From the NCBI GenBank assembly GCA_945483525.1, contig CALYRV010000001.1:1-59198 (forward strand): DNA of 59,198 nucleotides, given 5' to 3'. The DNA comes from an uncultured Verrucomicrobiota bacterium (lineage in GTDB: Bacteria; Verrucomicrobiota; Kiritimatiellia; RFP12; UBA1067). Below, one piece after another: positions 18,322 through 28,700 of this stretch (the stretch's first letter is position 1; every line of letters starts with the position of its first letter). The notes beneath the pieces are model-generated. The model was given only the letters and a program-made list of their open reading frames with translations, was not told the DNA's origin and ran no database searches. A program made the position numbers and the translations under genes.

Positions 18322-18351
18322 TTGTCTGGTAAAACCAAATTTTGGTATAAT
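18322..18351 (+). promoter_or_regulatory. Promoter for surface protein 2
   Basis: TTGTCT (18322-18327), 18-nt spacer, TATAAT (18346-18351), with TG at 18343-18344. Confidence 0.72.
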
Positions 18352-18373
18352 TTCTGCCAGAAAGGTGGCTGTA

Positions 18374-21300
18374 ATGTCTAAGTTCTCTCGTGTTATTTTC
18401 GCCGCGGCGTTCGCCGTCGGGATGTCTTGGGTTTCGTATGGCCTTGACTATACTCTGATTCCGTATTCTGCGGCTATGAAAGCGTCTGGAACGAGTCAGT
18501 ACAATGATGAACGCGGTTTCAAGCATGCGATTGATGGGTCTGGTTTGAAAGATCTTGGTGGTGGTGTGCTCGGACATACTGATACTTATCAGAACAACAT
18601 GTGGATGACGCAGGCGGTCGACTTGAGTAAAGATGCGCCGAAGTTCTTCTGTGTGGACCTTGGCGATAAGTATGTTCTGGGGCGCATCAAGGTCTGGAAC
18701 TTTAATCAGAGTGGGCAGCAGTCGCGCGGCTTGAAGGATGTGGAGATTTATGTGACCAACGATTCCGCTGCCGCAAAATTGAGCGTGTCCGATGTCAGGT
18801 CCTGGGGTGATGCTGTTTGGACCGGTCAGTTCACGAAGGCGACCGGTGACAACGATACGGGAATGGAGCCGATCACGATAGATCGGCCGTATGCTCGCTT
18901 TGTGGCGTTTGTCTTCACTTCCAGTCATGGCGATTCGAAGTACCAGGGCCTTTCGGAAGTGCAGTTCTTCTCGACTACGCCGAAAGGTGCGCCGAATCTG
19001 GTCTCGACCGATGTGCGCCCCGATGGGGGTGCGCTGGTTGCGACGGCAACGTTGGACTCCGAGGCGTATGCGGCTAACATCGCCGCTCTTGTGACCACAG
19101 CTCCAGACTCGCCGGTTCGCCGCATTCCTTTTACGAAAGTTGCCGAGCCCGACGTGCCGGCGGTCCAGGCATTGACTGGCCTTGCGGATGATACGACATA
19201 CGCGGTTGCCTTTGAGGCGTCTAACAGCGCTGCGACCCTGACGAACGATGCCAATACCGTGTACGCCTATTCGGGCGTTCCAGGGATGGTGAATGTGCGG
19301 GACGGAGAGGAGCGTGGGTGCGTGCCGGCTGAAGTCACCGTTTCCCGTGCGTCGGCAAGCCCCTATCCTCTGGCGATTAAATACGCGCTTGCATCCGATG
19401 ATGGCGAGGAGGGTGTCGATTTCAAGGCTCCTGATGGACCTGTTGTCATTCCGGCGAATGAAACAAGTGCGACCATCCGCATTGTCCCGATCATTAACAC
19501 GGAGAGGTCTTCGGATGTCCATGTGACGGTGTCGTTGGCCGATGGTCCGTATTTCTTCGCGAGTTCGGAGTCTGTTGCGGTGACAATTGCCAACGCCTCG
19601 GTCCCGGCGGATAAGAACGTCTGGGTCGCCGACGCCAACTCTGACGGACTCGCGTCAACTGCGGCAAACTGGTCTCAAGGCGTGCCGAAGGAGACGGATG
19701 ACATCTTGATTGACGGACTCTTTTCAACCCATGACATGACATGGGATGCGGGGGTCAACGGGCTCACCGATGCCGTTTTGTCCTGGACGCAGGAGGAGAA
19801 CTACCCGGGGACGGTGACGTTCCTGACGAAGTATCCGGTGACGGGCGATCCCTTCCAGCTCTTTACCGTCACAGGCGCGTTGGTCATCAACGGCGGAACT
19901 TGGACGCATCCGCTATCCGTCAACCTGGATAACAATGGGGCGATTAAGATCACGGACATTGCCGATTTTCGTGCGCATTATACATATCGACTTGATGTCG
20001 CCGCTGGATCGCTAATCATTGGCGCAAACGGTAAGATCAATGCTGCCGGAAGGGGTCATCGTCAGCGTAAGATTACGTCGAATGTGCAGCAGATATATCC
20101 GTCTCATGGTGGTCGCTTTGAGAGCACAACCATCGGTTGCTACGGCAACCCGAAGTATCCGGAGGACATCGGCTACGCCAGCAATGCCGCGGGTACTGAT
20201 AACGCTGGCAAGCATGCGGCTGGTGGCGGTGCTGTCAAGCTTTCGGTTTCTGGCGCGTGCGTCATCAATGGCGAAATCAGCGTTGATGGCGAGGTTGGTA
20301 CGGGCAACATTTCTGCTGGTGCGGCCGGATCGATTCTCATCGAGGCGCCGAGTGTAACGGGAACTGGAGTTATTCATGCGGACGGCATTTATTCTACTAA
20401 TAACAGCAATATCGGCGGTGCGGGCGGACGTGTGGCGCTTCTGACGACGACGCCCGTCGACACGGCGATGTTGACGGTTCGCGCCGGCGGAGACGGTGCC
20501 GGTAAGTACGCGCCTGCCGGAACGGTTTATTTGAAGGATTCGACATCCACATACGGGACGCTCTATCTCAACAATCCCTTGCATCTCTCATCTTCTAACT
20601 ACCGCAATCGCGGCGTTTTCGTGACGAATGAAGAGGGGGTTGACTGGACCTTTGACAAGATTCGGATGTATGGCGACATCCAGTTGGTTATTCCGACCGG
20701 CACGACGCTTAATCTGCCGAATGGATTTTCGTCCATTGTCAGCGAGAACACGGCTGGCCGCTATTCGACGATCTATTATCGTGGCGGTAATTTCAACATC
20801 GGAGATGCGGCGGTTCAGACGATGTCCGGCAAGTGGAATTTCACGCCCGTTTCGAATTTCGTCTTCAACGCCAACCTCGTCGTCAAGGGAGGGGCGAATA
20901 TAGGTTTCTGCGGTTACTTTGACCAGGACGCCTTCTCGAATGGGGATCCGACGACGGCGGATCGGTTGTTCTGCGAGGTCAAGGGCGACATGGACATTCA
21001 GTCCGATGGCTTGATGAGCGGCTATTGCGCAGGTCCGATGGCGCAGGGAGGATCGCGTCTCGGTTATTCCGCGGGCAATCATGGCGGACGGTATGGATCC
21101 GCGACCGCCGGAAATATCGGTTCGGTATTTAATCCGATGTCTACAGGTGTCGGACAGTCCAACAGCTACGGGCATCAGAAGCCGGGTGCCGCGATGAAGC
21201 TGGTGGTTAATGGTACTCTGAACGTTGACGGCTCGATTTCGTCCGATTCCTATAATGGGCAGGACGGCATTCCATATGCCGGATGCCCTGGTTCAGTTAA

Positions 21301-21913
21301 TATCACGGCCGGTAAAATGACCGGGTCTGGAGCGATTTCTGCGAAGAACAGCAAGCAGGCATCTGGTGGGCGAATCGCTGTTCGTCTGACTGAGAGTTTG
21401 AGCACATTCGACGATTTTCATGGCACGATCAAGGCCTTTGGCGGCGGTGGGTCCGATAAAAAACCGATCTCTGCTGGCACGGTCTATCTGCAGACTGGAA
21501 GCGAGCCGGAGAAGGGCGGCACGATCATTATCAATAATAACGGTAATGCCTCGCAGCTCTATACTCCTGTCATGGCGACGGCCAATATCCAGAGCGACAA
21601 GTATGTCACCGATGCGATTGCGGATTTCAAGAATGCCTCTCTTGTCGTTGAGAACAGTGCGCGCGCTTCTGTTGAGATTGCTGATGCCAATGGGGTTTTC
21701 AACATGAAAGCTGTAACCGTTGCCGAAGGTTCTAAGCTTGATCTTTTCGGTAATACGCTGACGGTTCAGTCGGCGAAGCTCGGGGATACGACGCTTGCGG
21801 CGGGAACGTATGCTGCGAGCGACTATTCTGACTATCTCACCGACTCCGTCGTCGGCGGTTCGCTTGTCGTCATGGGCTCGACCAGGCGTGGCTTGACGAT
21901 TCTTTTACGTTAA
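18374..21913 (+). CDS. C-tail surface protein 2 (discoidin-like, Calx-beta, glycine-rich beta region)
   Basis: 1179 residues, exported. Starts at ATG 18374 after AAAGGTGG, with MSKFSRVIFAAAFAVG leading a signal peptide that ends near YG. Residues about 25-200 resemble an F5/8 type C (discoidin) binding fold, with KFFCVDLGDKYVLGRIKVWN and RGLKDVEIYVT. A Fn3-like part follows, then Calx-beta (about 306-410: TVSRASASPYPL, GVDFKAPDGPVVIPA), then an NW module (STAANWSQGVPKETDDILID) and glycine-rich beta repeats. The last 60 residues match proteins 1 and 3 and end in GLTILLR. It is the intact paralogue of the broken gene at 12656. A role in adhesion or glycan binding at the cell surface is inferred. 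Confidence 0.86.
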   Translation: MSKFSRVIFAAAFAVGMSWVSYGLDYTLIPYSAAMKASGTSQYNDERGFKHAIDGSGLKDLGGGVLGHTDTYQNNMWMTQAVDLSKDAPKFFCVDLGDKYVLGRIKVWNFNQSGQQSRGLKDVEIYVTNDSAAAKLSVSDVRSWGDAVWTGQFTKATGDNDTGMEPITIDRPYARFVAFVFTSSHGDSKYQGLSEVQFFSTTPKGAPNLVSTDVRPDGGALVATATLDSEAYAANIAALVTTAPDSPVRRIPFTKVAEPDVPAVQALTGLADDTTYAVAFEASNSAATLTNDANTVYAYSGVPGMVNVRDGEERGCVPAEVTVSRASASPYPLAIKYALASDDGEEGVDFKAPDGPVVIPANETSATIRIVPIINTERSSDVHVTVSLADGPYFFASSESVAVTIANASVPADKNVWVADANSDGLASTAANWSQGVPKETDDILIDGLFSTHDMTWDAGVNGLTDAVLSWTQEENYPGTVTFLTKYPVTGDPFQLFTVTGALVINGGTWTHPLSVNLDNNGAIKITDIADFRAHYTYRLDVAAGSLIIGANGKINAAGRGHRQRKITSNVQQIYPSHGGRFESTTIGCYGNPKYPEDIGYASNAAGTDNAGKHAAGGGAVKLSVSGACVINGEISVDGEVGTGNISAGAAGSILIEAPSVTGTGVIHADGIYSTNNSNIGGAGGRVALLTTTPVDTAMLTVRAGGDGAGKYAPAGTVYLKDSTSTYGTLYLNNPLHLSSSNYRNRGVFVTNEEGVDWTFDKIRMYGDIQLVIPTGTTLNLPNGFSSIVSENTAGRYSTIYYRGGNFNIGDAAVQTMSGKWNFTPVSNFVFNANLVVKGGANIGFCGYFDQDAFSNGDPTTADRLFCEVKGDMDIQSDGLMSGYCAGPMAQGGSRLGYSAGNHGGRYGSATAGNIGSVFNPMSTGVGQSNSYGHQKPGAAMKLVVNGTLNVDGSISSDSYNGQDGIPYAGCPGSVNITAGKMTGSGAISAKNSKQASGGRIAVRLTESLSTFDDFHGTIKAFGGGGSDKKPISAGTVYLQTGSEPEKGGTIIINNNGNASQLYTPVMATANIQSDKYVTDAIADFKNASLVVENSARASVEIADANGVFNMKAVTVAEGSKLDLFGNTLTVQSAKLGDTTLAAGTYAASDYSDYLTDSVVGGSLVVMGSTRRGLTILLR
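21805..21851. repeat. 47-nt tract identical to 16555-16601
   Basis: Partner of the identical tract in the gene of surface protein 1. It encodes the TYAASDYSDYL part of the shared C-terminal module. Confidence 0.8.
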
Positions 21914-21921
21914 TGCGGCGC

Positions 21922-21942
21922 GGTGGGGCGAGGCGCCCCACC
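21922..21942. repeat. Palindrome GGTGGGGCG-AGG-CGCCCCACC
   Basis: A 9-bp stem with loop AGG just after the surface protein 2 stop. The centre is identical to the hairpin at 12482-12502. The next gene's ribosome site follows within 15 nt. Confidence 0.72.
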
Positions 21943-21966
21943 ATCCAAGGGAAGGACTCGGATGAT

Positions 21967-23229
21967 ATGAAGATGTTTCTGCTGGCGCTGGTGATGCCGA
22001 TGGCGGCGGTGGCTGCGGATTTCAACGTGCGCGATTTCGGAGCGAAGGGCGACGGGGGAGCGAAAGATACGGTCGCGATTCAACGGACAATTGACGCGTG
22101 CGCGAAAGCAGGCGGGGGACGCGTGGTGATCACGAACGGCGTGTTCCTCACCGCGCCGATTCGTCTCCTCTCAAACGTCGAGTTCCATATCGCCGAAGGC
22201 GCGGTGCTGCGCGGATCCTCCGATCTCGCCGATTATCCGGAATGGAAGGAAGTGAAAGGAATCGTCAATCACGACGCGCTCCCGAGAATGCGGAACGCGT
22301 GCCTCGTGCTCGCGGACTGCGTTACGAACGTCGCGGTGACAGGAAAGGGCGTGATTGACGCGAACGGACGCAGCTTCGTGCGCGAGAAGACCGGCGACTG
22401 GACCGGCTGGCAGTTCGAACGGACCGTCGATCCCACGAAGTCCATGCCGCGCGTGTGCTTCTTCGTCGGTTGCCGCGGAGTGAAGGTCGAGGACGTGACG
22501 CTGATCAACGGTCCCGCCGGCTGGAGCTATTGGATCCACGATTGTGATGACGTCATTTTCGATCGCTGCCGCGTCAAGGTCGATGTCCGTTTCCCGAACA
22601 ACGACGGCATTCACGTCAACTCGAGTCGTGATGTGATTATCCGTAATTGCGATCTCGAAACCGGCGACGATTCGATCATCGTTCGCGCAAACAATCGTTC
22701 GCTTGCAGAGAACAAGGTCTGTGAACGCGTAGTCGTCTCAAACTGCACGATGCGCAGTTGGTCCGCCGGTATCCGTATCGGTTGGACCAATGACGGCGTC
22801 ATCCGCAACTGTGTCTTCCGTGACCTTAAGATGCGCGATTGTACTAACGGCATCAGTTTGAGTTTGCCACAGCAGGGCGGATGGAACGCCTACGATTACG
22901 GACGCGAGCCGACGCGTTTCGAAAACCTGTTGTTCGAGGATATCGAGATGGACGGCGTTTACGGACGCCCCGTGTTCGCGTTCGTGGAGTCCGCCGATAA
23001 GGGCACGCTTTGTGACGGCTTCTACAATGTCGTCCTCCGTCGTGTCCGTGCCCGCTGCCTGGAGAAGCCGCTCCTCCAGGGCCGTGCTGATGCGATCGTG
23101 CGTCTGACCTTCGACGATTGCGACTTCAACGTGGTATCCGACGCCGAGCTCCCGAACTACCGTCGTCACGGCGCCGCCGACTGGTGCCGCCGTCACGGTG
23201 ATACGAATCGCTTCGCTGAAATCCGATGA
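21967..23229 (+). CDS. Secreted GH28 family polygalacturonase-like enzyme
   Basis: Right-handed beta-helix glycoside hydrolase predicted to act on pectin-type polymers. The start is taken as ATG 21967, giving the signal peptide MKMFLLALVMPMAAVAA; an upstream in-frame start at 21913 would add a charged tail. The N-terminus FNVRDFGAKGDG is the classic GH28/pectinase opening. Catalytic candidates are NND (211-213) and DD (234-235) in NNDGIHV and GDDSIIV. The usual His-Gly is replaced by WSAGIRIG, so specificity may differ from true polygalacturonases. The stop overlaps the start of miaA (ATGA), beginning a tightly packed four-gene run to 29354. Confidence 0.9.
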   Translation: MKMFLLALVMPMAAVAADFNVRDFGAKGDGGAKDTVAIQRTIDACAKAGGGRVVITNGVFLTAPIRLLSNVEFHIAEGAVLRGSSDLADYPEWKEVKGIVNHDALPRMRNACLVLADCVTNVAVTGKGVIDANGRSFVREKTGDWTGWQFERTVDPTKSMPRVCFFVGCRGVKVEDVTLINGPAGWSYWIHDCDDVIFDRCRVKVDVRFPNNDGIHVNSSRDVIIRNCDLETGDDSIIVRANNRSLAENKVCERVVVSNCTMRSWSAGIRIGWTNDGVIRNCVFRDLKMRDCTNGISLSLPQQGGWNAYDYGREPTRFENLLFEDIEMDGVYGRPVFAFVESADKGTLCDGFYNVVLRRVRARCLEKPLLQGRADAIVRLTFDDCDFNVVSDAELPNYRRHGAADWCRRHGDTNRFAEIR

Positions 23230-23909
23230 CATCAAGGATGGCATATATTCTGGCGGGACCGACCGCGAGCGGGAAGAGCGCGATCGCGGCGGAACTGGCG
23301 CGCGAAATGGGCGCATGGATTCTGTCCGCTGATTCAATGCTCGTCTACAAGGGGATGGATATCGGCACCGCCAAACCGTCCGCCGAAGAGCGCGAAGAAT
23401 TCCATATGGGCGGCGTCGATATCGTTACGCCAGCGGAGGAATTTTCGTCCGGCGCGTGGCTGCGAAGCGCTGCGGAATGGATGGCGAAGGTTCCGGCGGA
23501 TAGGCCGATCATCATCGTCGGGGGCACCGGACTCTACTATTCTGCGCTCCTGCGCGGACTCGACCGCAAGTGGGAGAAGCCCGCGCCGGAATATCCTGTG
23601 ATTCGCATCGACCGAGAAACGGTCCGCGGCAGAATCGCCGCGCGGCTGGACGATATGTTCATGGCGGGACTCGAAGCCGAGAAACGTCGGTTGCACGAGC
23701 TTTATCCCGTGTGGTCCCGCACCGCGTCGCTCGCCATCGGGTATCGCGAAGGCGATGACAAGGAGAAGATCCGTATCCGCACCTGTCAGCTCGCCAAGCG
23801 TCAGGACACCTGGTTCCGTCATCAGGCCACGCCCCTTTATGTCGATCCTTCAGTTGATGCCGTCCGTAAACTCTGGTCTACAAAAGGTCCATGGGAGGTC
23901 TCACTGTGA
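23226..23909 (+). CDS. miaA: tRNA dimethylallyltransferase MiaA, short form
   Basis: Transfers dimethylallyl to adenosine 37 of tRNAs reading UNN codons. Visible are the P-loop GPTASGKS, SADSMLVYKGMDIGTAKP, VGGTGLYYSALLRGL, the AIGYRE motif and the zinc-free tail QLAKRQDTWFRHQ. At 227 residues it is about 70-80 shorter than usual. After LLRGL the sequence jumps to YPVIRIDRETV, missing most of the helical insertion domain with the DP..A..I and RR..RALE motifs. There is no frame break, so this is a clean internal deletion. It overlaps GH28 by 4 nt and the next GH16 by 4 nt (GTGA), an odd place for a tRNA-modification gene. Activity is plausible but uncertain. Confidence 0.86.
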   Translation: MTSRMAYILAGPTASGKSAIAAELAREMGAWILSADSMLVYKGMDIGTAKPSAEEREEFHMGGVDIVTPAEEFSSGAWLRSAAEWMAKVPADRPIIIVGGTGLYYSALLRGLDRKWEKPAPEYPVIRIDRETVRGRIAARLDDMFMAGLEAEKRRLHELYPVWSRTASLAIGYREGDDKEKIRIRTCQLAKRQDTWFRHQATPLYVDPSVDAVRKLWSTKGPWEVSL

Positions 23910-25684
23910 ATAAAATCGTTCGCGCAGTCATCGCCGCAGTCGTTGCCGGCGTCGCTTCTGTTTCGTTCGCAGATGGCGCTGCCATCGCGCCGAAATTCCT
24001 CTGGCCCGCGGCGGATGCGTCCGCGGTCAAGGTCAATCCCGATAAGGGCGTTACGGCCGCGCCGAAAGACGGACAGCTTGCCGTGACTTTCGCGGTAGGC
24101 TCCGGTGAATGGCCGGGATTCGAGATCCGTCCGGCGAAAGGAGCGTGGGATCTTTCGCCGTGGGGACATGTCGAGTTCCAGCTGACAAATCCCGGCGAGA
24201 AGGCGCTCAATATCGGACTCCGCGTCGACAACGCCGGTGACTGGCGGAAGAATCCGTGGAATACCGAGAACATCACCTTGAAGCCGGGCGAGACCAAGAT
24301 CGGCAAGGTCATCTTCGGATATCAGTACGGATTCAAGAAGGGCTACAAGCTCGATCCGTCGAAAGTCGTCGCGGTGCGTGTTTTCGTGAGCGGCAAGAGT
24401 TCCGTCGATCGCATCCTTCTCGTCCGTGACATTTCGGCGGCAGGCGCGGTCGGCGAGAAGCCGCCGGTCGATCCGTCTCGTGTGGTCGTGAAGCCGAAGG
24501 ACGGGGTGATTCCCGGAACTCCGCTCAAGGTCGATGTCATCAAGTCCGGCGGTCGTGTTCCGCTGAAGCCCGCTTCCGGTTACTGGAACCTCGGCGATTA
24601 TCTCAAGGTCACGGCCGTCGTCAAGAACACCGGTTCCGCGCCGTGTACGCCGACGATGAAGATCGATGCGAACGGCGAGCCGATCTTCGTCACCGCGTCC
24701 GCTCCGGTGGCTCCTGGTGCGAAGGCGAAGCTCGAACTTCCGTTCATTCCGAAGGAACCCTGGCACGCGCAGGGCGACGGCAAGAACGTGAAACCGCAGG
24801 GCGGAACGCGCTTTGAAAGCCACCGGGTGAAGTCCATCTCGTTCAGCGCGAAGGATCAGTCCGCCTCGTACACTGTCGAGTCGGTGAAGGCCGAGAAGAT
24901 CGTCGCCGACCTCCCCGCCTGGCTGGGCAAGCGTCCGCCGGTTCCAGGCAAGTGGCGTCGGACGCTCGCGGAGGAGTTCAATGACGGGAAGCTGAACGAG
25001 AAGGTGTGGAGTCCGTACAGCGACAACCACTGGGACAAGCGTACGCATTTCACGCGTGAGAACATCCTTTTCCGTGACGGCTGCTGCGTGCTCAAGTACG
25101 AGAAGAAGACGGGTCCGAGGAACGACGATCCGTCGAAGGGCACGACCGATTACGCGTGCGGGATTCTCGATTCCTACGATCACTGGACTCAGCTCTATGG
25201 ATATTTCGAGGCGAGGATGAAGCTGCCGACGAAGCCGGGGCTCTGGCCGGCGTTCTGGACGATGCCGGACCGCGGTCCCTCGGCAGGACCTGAGCGCTGG
25301 CGCCGCGGCGACACGCACAACGGCGGCATGGAATTCGACATCATGGAGCACCTTACCGCGTGGGGTCCGTACCGCTTCAACATCGCCTGTCATTGGGACG
25401 GCTACGAGAAGGAGCACCGCGCCATCGGTTCGGGGGCGATCTACATGCCGGCGGATAAGGACGGATTCATCACGGTCGGCATGCTTTGGCTGCCGGGCGT
25501 CTATGCGATCTACGGCAACGGCGTGGAGCTCGCCCGCTGGGAATCGGATCGCGTCGCTAATGTCCCCGCGTACATCTTTTTCTACATGGTCTCGGGCGGC
25601 TGGGCCAACGAACCGCTCGATGACGACGAACTTCCTGACGAGTTCGCTATCGACTGGTTCCGCGCCTGGCAGCTGGAGAAATGA
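23906..25684 (+). CDS. Secreted multidomain GH16 enzyme
   Basis: 592 residues. GTG 23906 is preferred because GGGAGG (23893-23898) lies 7 nt upstream and it starts the signal peptide NKIVRAVIAAVVAGVASVSFA; it overlaps the miaA stop as GTGA. Residues about 30-190 form a beta-sandwich resembling agarase-type carbohydrate-binding modules (GFEIRPAKGAWDLSPWGHVEFQ). About 210-340 is an Ig-like segment. The C-terminal GH16 domain has LAEEFNDGKLNEKVW, YFEARMKLPTKPGLWPAFW and the catalytic EFDIME (E476, D478, E481). Agarase, porphyranase or laminarinase specificity cannot be told. It lies in one transcription unit with GH28. Confidence 0.9.
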   Translation: MNKIVRAVIAAVVAGVASVSFADGAAIAPKFLWPAADASAVKVNPDKGVTAAPKDGQLAVTFAVGSGEWPGFEIRPAKGAWDLSPWGHVEFQLTNPGEKALNIGLRVDNAGDWRKNPWNTENITLKPGETKIGKVIFGYQYGFKKGYKLDPSKVVAVRVFVSGKSSVDRILLVRDISAAGAVGEKPPVDPSRVVVKPKDGVIPGTPLKVDVIKSGGRVPLKPASGYWNLGDYLKVTAVVKNTGSAPCTPTMKIDANGEPIFVTASAPVAPGAKAKLELPFIPKEPWHAQGDGKNVKPQGGTRFESHRVKSISFSAKDQSASYTVESVKAEKIVADLPAWLGKRPPVPGKWRRTLAEEFNDGKLNEKVWSPYSDNHWDKRTHFTRENILFRDGCCVLKYEKKTGPRNDDPSKGTTDYACGILDSYDHWTQLYGYFEARMKLPTKPGLWPAFWTMPDRGPSAGPERWRRGDTHNGGMEFDIMEHLTAWGPYRFNIACHWDGYEKEHRAIGSGAIYMPADKDGFITVGMLWLPGVYAIYGNGVELARWESDRVANVPAYIFFYMVSGGWANEPLDDDELPDEFAIDWFRAWQLEK

Positions 25685-25703
25685 TTTACAAGGAGATTGA
25701 CAT

Positions 25704-28700
25704 ATGAAGAACCTACTTTTCCTGTTCACCGCGCTCATCGCCGGCGTGTCGTTGGCTTCTACGACAGATGGTGTCGGTAATCTGTATTGGATCGGCGATG
25801 TCGATACGAAATATGCGACGCCGGGAAACTGGCGGTTTGGCTCTGCGTCCGGCGCAGTGATGCAGGTCGCGCCGATAAATAACGATTATCAGGCGAACAT
25901 CTATCTGTCCGATGCGGCCCCGGAAGAAGCTCGGACGATTACCGCTGCTTATCAATGCAATTCGATCGTGGTCAAAAGCGGAACTGGCTGGAATTACAAG
26001 CTCAATGGCAGTCAGGTGGTCAAGACGTTGACGGTGAAGAGCGGAGCGGATTTCACGCTTTCGGAAGGCTTGCTGAAGAATAATAATACGACGGTCGAAG
26101 CGGGCGCGGTCGCCACCGTGCGCGGTATGTATTGGGATAGCTCGAAGTCGATTTCCGGTGGCGGTACGTTGATAATGGGTTCCGGACCTGATGGATATTC
26201 GAAAGCCCGTACGGCGACAATCGGCGCCACACTTGTTCGGGTTAATTCGGATAAATTGTTCTCGGAGCCGATGGGAAACTCGTATATCATGAACAACAAA
26301 GACGGACGAGTTCAGTATAAGGGGACACTTGCTGCCGCGCAGAAGCTGGTCGGCGTTTCCGGCGACGGTAAGGGCGGTATTGTCGCGGGTTCCAGTATTC
26401 CCGATGATTATGCGCTTGCGGTGCGCGAGTTGGATGGCGATTTGAGCGGCTATGTCGAGTTCTATTTCCGCCAGACCTCGCAGCCGATCATTTCCGCGGC
26501 AAGTCTGTCGCGGACCGAAGGCGGGGCTTACGAGGTGTCGGTTCGTCTTTCGCAGGGCGCGGAAGGTACGACCGTCAAGGCGATCGCTGATGATGGTGCA
26601 GGTAACACGGTTGAGTCCGTTTACTCGGGAACCGCGGTCGTGGATGAGGATATGACCTTCGCGCTCTCCGGACTCTCCGCCGATCGTACCTATGTCGCCA
26701 AGGCGGTTGCGGCGAACAACACCGCCGTTGATGAAAAGGCCATCGACACCGTCTTCTATAACGGACAGCTTTCGTTGGCATTGATTGTTGACGCGTTTGA
26801 GCGCGATACGGTCGCCGGCACGGTGTCGGTTTCCCGTGTGTCTGCCGATGCGTATCCGCTGACTGTCAATTATGCCTTTGCCGGAGTGACGGCAGTGGAG
26901 GGTGTCGATTACGAGGCGCCGTCCGGTGTGATCACGATTCCCGCCGGTGAAGTGTCGGCGATGATTCCGGTCAAGCCGATTATGAACGTCGCGCGCGCCG
27001 AGGATACGACGCTGCAGGTGTCGTTGTCCGCCGGTATGTACGATGCGTCCGCCACTCCGGTCACAGTGACGATTCACGATTTCACCATCCCGACGGATTC
27101 CTGCGTGTGGATGGGCGCTTCCGGAGTGGATAACAACGCATCGACGGCGTCAAACTGGTATGATTCGAAGTTGCCGACGAAGGATGACAAGATTCTGCTT
27201 GCAGTCTTCTCTCCGTCCAATATCGTGTGGGATGCCGGTGTCAACGGGCTCCCCGACACCGTTGCTTCCTGGGAGCAGACCGCTGACTATCCTGGAACGG
27301 TGACCTTCAAGACCGTCTATCCGAACGGTGATGATGCCGCCTTTACCAATTTTACGGTGACCGGTGACTGTATTGTCAACGGCGGCAAGTGGACGCATAT
27401 GGCGAATGATTCCGCCGAAGTGTACTCACTTAACGTAACGGTCGGCGGCAACTTGACGGTCGGTGCCGGCGGAACGATTACGGTAATGGGCAAGGGCTAC
27501 GCTGTCGGCAAGTTCCCGTCCGGTTCGGCAATCGGTGCTCATGCCGCGACATATACCGGTGATTCCATTCATATCTACGGTGATGTGTATGCTCCGTCGC
27601 GTTGTGGTTCCGGTGGTTTTAGCGGTAATAACTCCGCCTCCTGCGGTGGCGGCGCGATCAAACTGACCGTTGCTGGTGCTGCGGTTATCGACGGAACGCT
27701 CGATGCGCAATCCTCCATGCAGTCAAGTGCCAAGAACGGCAATCCAGAGAAGGGCGTCGGCGCTGGTGGTTCGATTTTCGTGACGGCCGCGTCGATTTCC
27801 GGTAATGGCACGGTCATCGCTTCGGCGTATGAGAATAACGGCACTTCGTATTCGAGTGCAGCCGGATCCGGCGGACGTATCGCGCTTGTCGCGACAACCG
27901 GCGATGTGACTATTCCGAACGCGAATCTCAAATGCAGCGGATCTATCGGTGGTAATGGTGTTGGTGGCGGAACGATCTTTGTCAAGAATGCGTCCGATGC
28001 GTACGGAACGCTTCTGATCGAGGATCGTAAGGCCTATTCGGTCTATAACTATGCAACGCATTGGCCGACGAAGGGACGCTTTGCCATGGTCAAATCCGGC
28101 GAGACCTGGACATTTGATCGTGTTCTCCTGCGTGGACGTGGTGTTCTGTCCGTTCCCGAGGGCGCGACTCTGGTGCTTCCGAACGGATTCGCGTCAATCT
28201 CCTGTGAGGAGAATAATTCCGCACCGAATGCCGGCATCCTTTATCTCGGCGGTACGATTTCCGTTCCGGATACGGCAACGCATGAAATAAGCGGCACCTG
28301 GCTTTTCCAGGCGGCGAGTCCGTATTCGTTCCCGGCTGGCGATGTCGTGCTGTCGGATAAGGCGGCGATCGGCTGCTTTGAACTCCATTCGTCAGGAGCG
28401 GATCCGACCAATCAGCCGAATTGCGACGTGACTGTCAATGGTAACATGACGATTGCGAGCGGTTCGTCGCTGTTGGCCACCGGTCGCGGACATCGTTCTA
28501 CTGTCAACACTCCTTATGGTGGAGCACACGGCGGTATCGGCAACGGCATGGCCAACACGAAGGCGTTCGATTCGATCCTTCATCCCAGATATGCCGGCGG
28601 TTCGGCCGGTTCTGGCAATGGCGGTGTTAACAACAACGTGTCCGGCGGTGCGATCAAGCTGACGGTTGTCGGCTCGCTGACGATGAACGGGTCGGCGAAC

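Noticed and set aside
12656..21913. Autotransporter beta-barrels or PEP-CTERM sorting in the surface proteins
   Set aside because: No barrel-like repeats at the end, no terminal membrane helix and no PEP motif; only the seven-residue tail is shared.
23837..25738. 633-codon open frame on the minus strand opposite the GH16 gene
   Set aside because: The plus-strand frame has a signal peptide and catalytic motif; the minus frame has no recognisable domain.
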